From positions 1 to 60,199 of the forward strand of contig RZZU01000017.1 in NCBI GenBank assembly GCA_009929735.1: a stretch of DNA of 60,199 nucleotides, given 5' to 3'. Positions within the stretch are counted from its first letter, which is position 1, and the number at the start of each line of letters is the position of its first letter. Source of the DNA: Clostridia bacterium (GTDB lineage: Bacteria; Bacillota; Clostridia; Lachnospirales; Anaerotignaceae). The position numbers and the translations under genes were made by a program. The notes below the pieces were generated by a model, which did not search any database, was not told the origin of the DNA, and was given only the letters and a program-made list of their open reading frames with translations. Below are positions 52,705 to 60,199 of the stretch, piece by piece.

Positions 52705-54048
52705 ATGGAAAAAAAGCAAGAATTGAAAAAAAATCTTGGTATGTCCACAGCGATGGCAACGGTAGTAGGTTGTGTAATCGGCTCGGGTGTTTTCTTTAAG
52801 CCGCAAGCCATTTATACTGCAACGGGCGGTGCACCTGGACTGGGTATGTTGGCATGGATCATTACAGGCTTGGTTTGTATTGCAGCTGCAATGACGTTTG
52901 CAGAGGTTGCGATTATGATTCCAAGAACGGGCGGAATGGTTGCATATTTGGAAGAAGCTTTTGGCAAAAAGGTCGGTTTCTTAGCGGGCTGGATGCAAAG
53001 TGTTTTGTTCTACCCTGCAATGATTGCAGCGTTAGTGGTTATCTTTGCGCAACAGGCAACCCTGTTTGTTGGGGAAGGCTATCAATTACCGATTGCCATT
53101 GCTGGTATAATATTTATTATTGTTTTGAATAATCTCGGTTCTGCTGTTGGTGGTGGCGTGCAGATTATATTTACGATTTGCAAGTTGATTCCATTGATTT
53201 TACTTATGGTTTTCGGTTTTATTCGTGGCTCTGGAGCAAACCCCATTTTTTCCCCTGTTGTTGCGGACGGATTAAACCCTGCGGTTGTTTTAGGGCAACT
53301 GATGATCGCAATTTTATTTGCTTTTGAAGGCTGGACGAATGTTGGTGCCATTGCAGGCGAAATGAAAAATCCAGGTAAGGATTTGCCGATTGCTATTGTT
53401 GGTGGTGTTTCTGGCATTATGGCAGTATATTTTACGATTAATTTAGCATACTTATGGGTGCTTCCTGCAAATGAACTGATGAATTTATCCGCACCTGCAT
53501 CTGCAGTTGCAATTGCGATTTTTGGCGAAGTGGGCGGCAAAATTATCTCCGTGGGTATTATGATTTCCGTATTGGGTGCGGCAAACGGCTTTATTCTTTC
53601 AGGCTCTCGTGTAACCTATTCTTTGGCAGAAGAAGGAACCCTGCCTTTTAGCAGTACCCTTGCTAAAATCAACAAAGCGCAAGTTCCTTCGAATTCGATT
53701 TATTTGGTTGGTGGTCTTGCTGGTCTTTATGCAATTAGCGGACAGTTTAACAGATTAACAGATTTGGCGGTATTTGCTTGCTGGATTTTCTATACCTTGA
53801 CTTTCTTTGCAGTAATTCGCTTAAGAAAAACACAACCAGATGCTGTAAGAACCTATAAAGTTCCGTTGTATCCTGTTATTCCTGCAATTGCGATTATCAG
53901 TGGCATCTATGTTATTTTAAACCAGTTGTTTATGTCTGGCTCAACAACACGCATATTGGCTATTGGCAGTATTGTTTTAACCTTAATCGGTTTGCCAATC
54001 TTTAATTCAACAACAAGAAAGAAAGCACACGAATCATTATCGTTATAG
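52705..54048 (+). CDS. APC-family amino acid permease (glycine-regulated)
   Basis: 447 residues and about 12 membrane segments. The APC signature is at the start (MATVVGCVIGSGVFFKPQAI, where GSG is the substrate-binding unwound helix), with FEGWTNVGAIAGEMKNPGKD in helix 6. It resembles serine/threonine exchangers of the SteT/LAT group. The glycine riboswitch upstream suggests that glycine, or a related small amino acid such as serine or alanine, is the substrate. Uptake versus export cannot be told from sequence. ATG follows TTGGAGG. Confidence 0.85.
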   Translation: MEKKQELKKNLGMSTAMATVVGCVIGSGVFFKPQAIYTATGGAPGLGMLAWIITGLVCIAAAMTFAEVAIMIPRTGGMVAYLEEAFGKKVGFLAGWMQSVLFYPAMIAALVVIFAQQATLFVGEGYQLPIAIAGIIFIIVLNNLGSAVGGGVQIIFTICKLIPLILLMVFGFIRGSGANPIFSPVVADGLNPAVVLGQLMIAILFAFEGWTNVGAIAGEMKNPGKDLPIAIVGGVSGIMAVYFTINLAYLWVLPANELMNLSAPASAVAIAIFGEVGGKIISVGIMISVLGAANGFILSGSRVTYSLAEEGTLPFSSTLAKINKAQVPSNSIYLVGGLAGLYAISGQFNRLTDLAVFACWIFYTLTFFAVIRLRKTQPDAVRTYKVPLYPVIPAIAIISGIYVILNQLFMSGSTTRILAIGSIVLTLIGLPIFNSTTRKKAHESLSL

Positions 54049-54069
54049 TTTGCTTTCCATTACCCCCCC

Positions 54070-54105
54070 AAAAAGACATATGGTTCCCCCCGTATGTCTT
54101 TTTTA
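54070..54105 (+). terminator. Permease terminator
   Basis: AAAAAGACATA and TATGTCTTTTTT enclose a C-rich loop. A perfect stem with a T-run. Confidence 0.8.
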
Positions 54106-54212
54106 ATTCACGCCATGTTGCTGCTACGAAAACAAGCTATATAATATAGTAGAAACACGTTTCATTTCGAAAAAATTATTTCAAAAATAATAAAAAAATT
54201 CCGAAAAACTAT

Positions 54213-54238
54213 TAAGAAGTATAAAATTTGTCCGATTA
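54213..54238 (+). promoter_or_regulatory. Sigma-28-type flagellin promoter
   Basis: TAAGAAGT (54213-54220), ten bases, then TCCGATTA (54231-54238). It resembles the flagellar sigma consensus TAAAGTTT, 11 bases, GCCGATAA. The 5' leader would be about 150 bases long. A 7-bp CTGGTAA/TTACCAG hairpin lies at 54281-54303. Confidence 0.6.
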
Positions 54239-54349
54239 AATAAGTGTACAACAAAAAAAGGAAAATTATGTTGTATAAGTCTGGTAAATTATATAATTAC
54301 CAGTTTAAAGCAAAATCAGTGCACGGGTTTTGCTAGCATATTTACTTGA

Positions 54350-54387
54350 GGAATGTAAGGATGCATTCCCTATGATAAACAAGGAGG
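54350..54387 (+). promoter_or_regulatory. Possible CsrA-binding hairpin and SD site in the flagellin leader
   Basis: GGAATG (54350-54355) and CATTCC (54364-54369) form a 6-bp stem presenting TAAGGATG in the loop. The loop GTAAGGATG resembles the CsrA consensus RUACARGGAUGU. A second AAGGA lies in the ribosome binding site AAGGAGG (54381-54387). In Bacillus, CsrA binds two such sites in the hag leader and FliW relieves it. No csrA or fliW is in the window. Confidence 0.5.
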
Positions 54388-54394
54388 TTTTATT

Positions 54395-56452
54395 ATGAGA
54401 ATTCAAAACAATAACGCTGCGAACAACGCCCTCAGACAGTATTCATCAAACAATACTGCAGTAAGTAAGAGCCTTGAAAAATTGTCTTCCGGTTACCAAA
54501 TCAACAGAGCTGGTGATGATGCGGCAGGCTTGGCTATTTCCGAAAAAATGAGAGCACAGATTACAGGGCTTGAAACAGCTACGGACAATGCGAACGATGG
54601 TATTTCCTTAGTTCAGACCGCTGAAGGTGCTTTGACAGAAGTTCATTCCATGTTAAACCGTATGGTTGAATTGGCAACACAGTCCGCTAATGGCACATAT
54701 GACAACGAAACCGACCGTGCAAACCTTCAGAAGGAAGTGGAATCCCTTCAGTCTGAAATCAACCGTATTTCTGAATCCACAAACTACAATGGCATTAAGC
54801 TGTTGGATGGTTCTGTTAGTGGTTCCAGTTCAGCAGGCGAATTGACAGGTTCTGAGATTGTTACATACAAGGGTGCAGCAACTGCTGCAGTTCCAGGCAC
54901 AGATGCTTCTGCAACACATACTGCTGAGGCAAAACAAGTTTCAACCTATGATGTATCTACAGCACTTACAGATGGTCAAACTTTTAAAGTTGGTGGTATT
55001 ACCATTACTGCTGGCGATGGTGATCCAGAGGCAATGACAAATGCAACGGATGCAGTGATTGACTCAACTGCTAACGGTACTGCTGATGAACAAGGTGCGA
55101 AACTTGTAGAATATTTAAATAATGCAAACACCTTGAATCTTGATGTCGCAGCAGCTGATTACACTTGGTCTTATGACAGCTCAACCCAACTTTTAACAGC
55201 CACCGCACGTGAAGCAGGTAGTGTAGGTGCTGCTCCAACAGATGCTGCCAGAGCATTAACTGATGATACTGGTACTAAAGCTGTCGCTGTAACCTCTGTA
55301 ACTACAGGTGTATATGAAAAAGGTATTGACTTCTTTGATAAAGATACAATCAATGTTGATGGTACTGAAGTTAGTGTTGACTGGTCTAAACTCAGCGATG
55401 CTGACAAGGCTACACTTCAGAAAAAGTGGACAGCTGTTGATAGTACTGTTACAGAAAAAGACAGTGAAAATGCTGCAAAGGTTTTGCAAGACACCATTAA
55501 TTCAGCGATTGACGCACACAATGCTGCAAATGGCACAAGCATTAGCCAGATTAAGGTTGATGAAAGTGGTGCAGACGATGAAGCGAAGAGCTTTACATTC
55601 ACAAGCGGACAGAAGGATGGAGATTCCAAGATTTCCTTCACAGGCACTGCAAACAGCGTATTAGGTCAGACAGTAGGAACAGGTGCAGTTGAAACTGTTG
55701 ATCCTGTGTCAAGCCTTAAATTCAGCGCGGCTGATGCAGTTGGTTCCTTCACAATGAAGTTGGATGATCAGACTTTAGATGTAACTACGGCTGGTTTATC
55801 AAGTTCTTCAACCGTTGCCGATGTTGAAACTGCATTGCAGTCTGCAATTGATACAGCGTTAGCAAACTATGACACTGCAAACAAATTAACTGGTGACGAT
55901 GCAGTTGCTGGTAAAATCAAAGTTAAGGTAAACTCCGACGGTGCTTTGGAATTTACAAACACAACAGATAAGAAGTTGAGCTTTGAAGATAAAGAAGATG
56001 GCGAAGTTGCGAAAACTTTGGGTATTTCCACAGAGGGTAAATCTCTTGGAAGTGGTGGCTTAACCTTGCAGGTAGGCGATACTAGCGAGAGCTATCAGAA
56101 GGTTACAGTAAGCGTTGATGATATGAGTGCTAAATCCTTGGGTATTGAAGGCATTTCCGTTGCAACCCAGACAGGCGCTTCCTCAGCGATTGACAAAATC
56201 AAAGCTGCAATCAACACTGTTTCTTCCACTCGTGGTGACTTGGGTGCTGTTCAGAACCGTTTGGAGCACACAATCAGCAACTTGGGTGTTGCAACAGAAA
56301 ACATGACAGCTGCTGAAAGCCGTATTCGTGACGTTGATATGGCAGAAGAGATGATGGAATTCACAAAGAATAACATCCTCACTCAGGCTTCTCAGGCAAT
56401 GCTTGCTCAGGCTAACCAGTTGCCTCAGGGCGTATTGCAGTTATTGCAGTAA
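54395..56452 (+). CDS. Flagellin
   Basis: Main filament protein. Residues 1-140 are the conserved D0/D1 region (RIQNNNAANNALRQYSSNN, LSSGYQINRAGDDAAGLAIS, ATQSANGTYDNETDRANLQ). The last 90 residues are the returning D1/D0 (RGDLGAVQNRLEHTISNLG, ILTQASQAMLAQANQLPQGV). The middle of about 450 residues is a Thr/Ala/Asp-rich variable insert, so the total of 685 is far above the 270-400 usual in Clostridia. The outer domain would decorate the filament surface. ATG 54395 follows AAGGAGG at seven bases. Confidence 0.96.
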   Translation: MRIQNNNAANNALRQYSSNNTAVSKSLEKLSSGYQINRAGDDAAGLAISEKMRAQITGLETATDNANDGISLVQTAEGALTEVHSMLNRMVELATQSANGTYDNETDRANLQKEVESLQSEINRISESTNYNGIKLLDGSVSGSSSAGELTGSEIVTYKGAATAAVPGTDASATHTAEAKQVSTYDVSTALTDGQTFKVGGITITAGDGDPEAMTNATDAVIDSTANGTADEQGAKLVEYLNNANTLNLDVAAADYTWSYDSSTQLLTATAREAGSVGAAPTDAARALTDDTGTKAVAVTSVTTGVYEKGIDFFDKDTINVDGTEVSVDWSKLSDADKATLQKKWTAVDSTVTEKDSENAAKVLQDTINSAIDAHNAANGTSISQIKVDESGADDEAKSFTFTSGQKDGDSKISFTGTANSVLGQTVGTGAVETVDPVSSLKFSAADAVGSFTMKLDDQTLDVTTAGLSSSSTVADVETALQSAIDTALANYDTANKLTGDDAVAGKIKVKVNSDGALEFTNTTDKKLSFEDKEDGEVAKTLGISTEGKSLGSGGLTLQVGDTSESYQKVTVSVDDMSAKSLGIEGISVATQTGASSAIDKIKAAINTVSSTRGDLGAVQNRLEHTISNLGVATENMTAAESRIRDVDMAEEMMEFTKNNILTQASQAMLAQANQLPQGVLQLLQ

Positions 56453-56486
56453 GCTTTTAAAGCGATATTGTATTAATATAATTTTA

Positions 56487-56521
56487 AAAGTCCATACCTT
56501 TCGGTATGGGCTTTTTCTTTT
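56487..56521 (+). terminator. Flagellin terminator
   Basis: AAAGTCCATACC-TTTC-GGTATGGGCTTT followed by TTCTTTTTT. Strong intrinsic terminator. The rest of the 439-base gap holds the promoter at 56685 and a TAGTCG/CGACTA hairpin near 56811, and nothing else was recognised. Confidence 0.82.
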
Positions 56522-56684
56522 TTAACAATAATTAATTCGAAAAAGCTATTGTTTTTTTATTGATGCAGTTCTATAGAATAAAGTGAAATGATATTAATCG
56601 TTTCATGGATGAATATGGGGTGCCTTTTGGTGCTTGATGAGATACTTTATATCTAAAAAACAATGGATACAAAGGTCTTCCTTA

Positions 56685-56713
56685 TTGACTTTTGTTGAAT
56701 AAAATGCTAAAAT
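56685..56713 (+). promoter_or_regulatory. Promoter of the GGDEF/EAL gene
   Basis: TTGACT (56685-56690), a 17-base spacer and TAAAAT (56708-56713), giving an AT-rich leader of about 170 bases. Confidence 0.65.
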
Positions 56714-56891
56714 CAATGGTAACATATTACATAATTAATAAATTTTCATTAAATTTATTGGTAAATTTTGTTATAAAATGCAGTTGTAAAATTGATATTT
56801 ACAAGTATTCTAGTCGGTTTTTTAATAAACGACTAATTACTAATATGAATGGATTCGGGAGTTGTTATAAAAAACCAAGGAGGATATTGCG

Positions 56892-59800
56892 GTGTATTTA
56901 ACGAAGAATGTCCTTATTATTGATGATAATAAAATGAACAGACAAATGCTGTCGCTCATTTTATGCGGTCAATATGAAATACTAGATGCTGAAAATGGTA
57001 AAGCAGGCCTTGAAATTTTACATAATTTATATGCAAGCATTTCTGTTATTCTGCTTGACTTAATTATGCCTGTTATGAATGGGTATGAGGTATTAGCAGA
57101 GATTCGCAGGGATGCTTTTTTGCGAAATATTCCTGTGATTGCTATTTCTCAAGACGAGGAGCTGGACGCAGCAGCGAAAGCAAAAGCGTTGTCTTTTGGC
57201 GTGCAGGATTTTATTCAAATGGGAAGCTTGCCGGAGGAGATAAAACAGAGGGTAGAAAATGCCATTATGTTAAGAAAAACGGCAAATATCATGGGTTTAG
57301 TTCAAAGGGATTCCCTCACAGGGTTAAGTTCGGAAAAATATTTTTATAACTTGGTTGAGGAACTTCTGGAAAAAAATCCTGAAAAAAAATATGATATTAT
57401 TTGTAGTGATATTGAACGATTTAAATTGGTTAACGAATTATATGGTGTCGATGAGGGCGATGCGCTTCTGAAATATGTTGCACAGATGATTCGGGATAAA
57501 ATTCAAGGGACAGGAATTTGCGGCAGACTAAACGGTGATATTTTTGCTGCGCTTGTAGAACATCGTGAGGAATATGAGGAACAGAACTTCTTGGAAAGCG
57601 TTGAATATATCAATCAATTTAATGAGAGTTTGCATAGTGTCATTAAATTTGGCATATACGCAATAGAAGACAGAACTTTGCCGGTTAGCATTATGTGCAC
57701 CCGTGCATGTCTTGCCTTAGCGTCCATCAAAGGGAAATATGGTACTTATTTTTCCTATTTTAACGATGAAATTCGACAAAAACTTTTGGACGAGCAATTT
57801 ATTTTATCAAACATGAAAAACTCTTTATTGAATAAGGAGTTTGTAGTTTATTTTCAACCAAAGTATGATTTAATGAGCGAAAAAATATGCAGTGCAGAGG
57901 CATTGGTTCGATGGGTACATCCGGAAAAAGGAATTATCATGCCGAATCGGTTTATAAAAGTTTTTGAAGACAATGGGTTTATTACCGAATTGGATATTTA
58001 TGTATTGGAAGAATCCTGCAAATGGATTCGTTCTTGGATAGATAGGGGCAAACCCCCCATTCCTGTATCTGTTAATGTGTCAAGGGCTGATATTTATAAT
58101 CCTGACATTGACAAAATCTTGCTTTCTATGCTTAAAAAGTATGGATTAAGTCCAAATCATATTTATATTGAAATAACAGAAAGCGCATATACAGAGAATG
58201 CAGAACAAATGCTTGCGGTAATTAAACGGCTAAAAGATTTAGGGTTTACCGTTGAAATGGATGATTTTGGAAGCGGGTATTCCTCGCTGAATATGTTATC
58301 TGAAATTCCTATTGATGTTTTGAAATTAGATATGCGATTTGTGCAAAATCAAGACAGCTCAAGGAACAAAAGAGATATTATGAGCTTTGTCATCAGTCTT
58401 GCAAAATGGATGAATTTAACGGTGATTGCCGAGGGCGTTGAAAACGAAGATCAAGTGAATTTGCTAAAAAGTCTAGGGTGTCATCGGGTACAGGGGTTTT
58501 TCTTTTCTAAACCACTGCCACTAAATATCTTCGAGGAATTAGTTCATAAAGTTAATGTAAATAATGTGGATTCTGTTGCGGAAGCACCAACAGCTTATGA
58601 TGAGAATATTTTAAGATTGGATGCAGGGAAACAATCCATGTTAATTCTTGATGCTGATTCTGAGGAGTTCGCGCCGTTTCAAAGGGTGTTTAAGCAGAAA
58701 TTTGCAATATTACAGGCAAAAACAATTCAAGAAGCTGAGAATTATATTCATAAGAAAAAGTCAAATATTTCTCTTCTGATTTTTTCTGTTACAAAAGATA
58801 TTACAATGGAGCTTATTTCATGTATTATTCATTTATGTAAGCAATATGACATCCCTGTGATTACGATACATTCATCTATGGAACTGGTAAGTCAAGTGGT
58901 TTCCCTTGGTGTATTTGATTGTATTTTTAAGCCATATGTAATAGAAACACTTGAAAATACCGTAGATAATACCTTGTGTCGAAAGCAATGTATTCATCTT
59001 CAAAAAGAGATGCAGTTTAATGATGCAATTATTGAAATGAAACAACGGGCAGAGGTTGATTCTTTATCAGGACTTCTAAATCGTTCCGAATTAAAAATAA
59101 GAATACAAGATTTTTACAATCAAGAGCATAACAAGTCGGCGGTTTTTATTCTAATTGATATTGATCATTTTAAATCGATAAACATTGCATTAGGATATGG
59201 TCTTGGTGATAAAATTCTATGTGCCGTTGGAAAAATGTTAGAAACTATTTTTGTGGAAACAAATTATATTAGCAGAATAAACAGCGATTTATTTGCAGTT
59301 TTCATGCCGTTTAAAATTGAGCGGAAAATATTAGAACAAAAACTTGAAAAAGTTTGTCATGCCATTGCATATGATAATTCAAATTTAAATCTTACCCTGA
59401 CTTGCTCGGCGGGTGTTTGTTTTTCACCTGAATATGCAACAAGCGTTGAAGATTTGTATAATCATGCGAATATTGCGCTTTCCAATGCGAGGGTAAGTCA
59501 AAAAAACCGGTTTCTTTTTTACGATGGTGATATGAGGGATCCCATAGATAGGAAGCATCAACAGCAGACATTGATTTATTTTGAGGATGTTTCGGACGGC
59601 ATTCTAATCTGTGATGCGTTTACTGGTGAGATTATTTTTATTAACGATGAGGCCTGCAAAATCTTTAATATTACAAAAAATAGCCGCATTGGAACAAATT
59701 GTTATCAGTTTTTGGAGGAGAAAATTGAAGAATTTAATTTTTGTTTCCAAGATGAAAACCGTTTAACTGCTTTTTATGAGGCAGATATAACTTTAGAAGG

Positions 59801-59894
59801 TGCTAATACAAAGCTTCATTTGAAAGCGAAAATTGGAGAGTTGAATGGGAAAAAAGTTAAAATTCATTATTTTCAAAGTATCAAAAATACATAA
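56892..59894 (+). CDS. REC-GGDEF-EAL-REC-GGDEF-PAS signalling protein
   Basis: 1000 residues, no membrane segment. Receiver domain (5-125) with D11, D12 and phospho-acceptor D56, but the usual Lys near 110 is missing. First GGDEF (138-300) has a degenerate site LNGDIF (213-218). EAL domain (308-550) keeps EAL (336-338), N395, E429, DDFG (457), K478, EGVE (514) and Q534, so c-di-GMP hydrolysis is likely. A second, degenerate receiver (582-690) has no acceptor in place. Second GGDEF (720-880) reads INSDLF, also degenerate. A PAS-like domain (892-1000) ends the protein. It is thus probably a phosphodiesterase with two non-catalytic GGDEF sensors. GTG 56892 follows AAGGAGG. Next to flagellin, a motility role is plausible. 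Confidence 0.9.
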   Translation: MYLTKNVLIIDDNKMNRQMLSLILCGQYEILDAENGKAGLEILHNLYASISVILLDLIMPVMNGYEVLAEIRRDAFLRNIPVIAISQDEELDAAAKAKALSFGVQDFIQMGSLPEEIKQRVENAIMLRKTANIMGLVQRDSLTGLSSEKYFYNLVEELLEKNPEKKYDIICSDIERFKLVNELYGVDEGDALLKYVAQMIRDKIQGTGICGRLNGDIFAALVEHREEYEEQNFLESVEYINQFNESLHSVIKFGIYAIEDRTLPVSIMCTRACLALASIKGKYGTYFSYFNDEIRQKLLDEQFILSNMKNSLLNKEFVVYFQPKYDLMSEKICSAEALVRWVHPEKGIIMPNRFIKVFEDNGFITELDIYVLEESCKWIRSWIDRGKPPIPVSVNVSRADIYNPDIDKILLSMLKKYGLSPNHIYIEITESAYTENAEQMLAVIKRLKDLGFTVEMDDFGSGYSSLNMLSEIPIDVLKLDMRFVQNQDSSRNKRDIMSFVISLAKWMNLTVIAEGVENEDQVNLLKSLGCHRVQGFFFSKPLPLNIFEELVHKVNVNNVDSVAEAPTAYDENILRLDAGKQSMLILDADSEEFAPFQRVFKQKFAILQAKTIQEAENYIHKKKSNISLLIFSVTKDITMELISCIIHLCKQYDIPVITIHSSMELVSQVVSLGVFDCIFKPYVIETLENTVDNTLCRKQCIHLQKEMQFNDAIIEMKQRAEVDSLSGLLNRSELKIRIQDFYNQEHNKSAVFILIDIDHFKSINIALGYGLGDKILCAVGKMLETIFVETNYISRINSDLFAVFMPFKIERKILEQKLEKVCHAIAYDNSNLNLTLTCSAGVCFSPEYATSVEDLYNHANIALSNARVSQKNRFLFYDGDMRDPIDRKHQQQTLIYFEDVSDGILICDAFTGEIIFINDEACKIFNITKNSRIGTNCYQFLEEKIEEFNFCFQDENRLTAFYEADITLEGANTKLHLKAKIGELNGKKVKIHYFQSIKNT

Positions 59895-59920
59895 AAGGGT
59901 GACGGACAATTTTTGTGATA

Positions 59921-59990
59921 GCCTGAGCTACTAATCCAAGGCTTCTCTGGCGCTCCAAACTGCTCAAATTTCCAAATGATCATTTCATTC
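59921..59990 (-). pseudogene. Degenerate IS3-family transposase end
   Basis: On the minus strand the sequence reads FGNLSSLERQRSLGLVA, a mutated version of the transposase C-terminus seen at the window edge. It is followed by an end resembling the same inverted repeat (GACGGACAATTTTTGTGATA on the plus strand). Not functional. Confidence 0.6.
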
Positions 59991-60132
59991 TGGCCTCGTT
60001 GGTACCGAACAAGGTACTTATTGGGGCTATCTTTTGCACGATTGTTAAGATCAGAGTTTGGAAATTTTTAGTTTAACTCCTTTTCTACAACAATGTTTTT
60101 GATAAGGGGGTGCGGACGATTTCTTGGACAGT

Positions 60133-60199
60133 TTAAGCAGCTAATCCAAGGCTTCGTCGGTACTCTAAGGGACTCAAATTTCCAAGTGATGTTTTAATT
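60133..60199 (-). pseudogene. IS3-family transposase, C-terminal end cut by the window
   Basis: The minus strand reads IKTSLGNLSPLEYRRSLGLA and one more Ala to a stop at 60133-60135. This is the usual C-terminus of IS3-type OrfB (SLGNLTPxEYR). The terminal repeat TGCGGACGATTTCTTGGACA (60111-60130) lies just outside the stop. The gene continues beyond the window, so whether it is intact is unknown. Confidence 0.65.

Noticed and set aside
56714..56891. c-di-GMP riboswitch in the leader of the GGDEF/EAL gene
   Set aside because: None of the conserved aptamer motifs of either known class could be found. Only a weak 6-bp hairpin is present.
56692..56901. Open frame of 69 codons before the GGDEF/EAL gene
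   Set aside because: It starts inside the likely promoter of the next gene, has no ribosome binding site and is extremely AT-driven in composition.

Overview
The window looks like a chromosomal stretch of a flagellated, endospore-forming, low-GC Gram-positive anaerobe of the class Clostridia, probably near Lachnospiraceae or Anaerotignum-type relatives. The evidence is a meso-diaminopimelate-type MurE (DNPR motif), SpoVD-like and SpoVB-like proteins, the miaB-ymcA-mutS-mutL order known from Firmicutes, T-box and glycine riboswitches, AAGGAGG ribosome binding sites, and frequent TTG and GTG starts. This placement is an inference from gene content. No rRNA or tRNA gene was found.

Layout. 1-2080 is a mobile-element graveyard: a recombinase-associated fragment, a serine recombinase truncated and fused in frame to a foreign TPR-like tail, and an IS30-family transposase remnant. 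2329-10941 is an aromatic amino acid operon (aroF-tyrA-aroB-aroA-aroC-pheA-aroQ-aminotransferase). It is preceded by a consensus promoter and a Phe/Tyr-rich 22-residue leader peptide with an attenuator. aroE and aroK are not in the window. 11422-25202 is the division and cell wall (dcw) cluster: a MraZ operator with exact 10-bp periodicity, then mraZ-rsmH-ftsL-like-PBP-spoVD and murE-murF-mraY-murD-ftsW/spoVE. It ends at a terminator without murG, ftsQ, ftsA or ftsZ.

25317-33785 holds a CheW protein with an inserted zinc-binding CZB domain (minus strand), a T-box-controlled valS, a Cys-rich repeat protein (minus strand) that is possibly a spore-surface protein, glyA and a YbaK-type deacylase. 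33995-44004 is miaB-ymcA/ylbF-mutS-mutL-miaA, a CmpB-like membrane protein and a DacF-type lipoprotein carboxypeptidase. 44274-50649 holds a CLC-F-like channel or antiporter, degV and topB on divergent promoters, a YnbB-type PLP enzyme and a 65-residue unknown. 50720-54048 holds a SpoVB-like flippase (minus strand) and an APC permease behind a tandem glycine riboswitch. 54213-56452 is a 685-residue flagellin with a sigma-28-like promoter and a CsrA-like leader hairpin. 56892-59894 is a 1000-residue REC-GGDEF-EAL-REC-GGDEF-PAS protein. The right edge holds IS3-family transposase remnants.

Two families of short non-coding elements with imperfect terminal inverted repeats lie between genes: family 1 (about 163 bp) at 15903, 26162 and 50234, and family 2 (106-176 bp) at 26394 and 31446. 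Hairpin-rich intergenic repeats at 10955-11188 and 23802-24040 share a related module. The window is rich in RNA-level control (peptide-leader attenuator, T-box, tandem glycine riboswitch, CsrA-like site). I found no CRISPR array, defence island or clearly new enzyme system.
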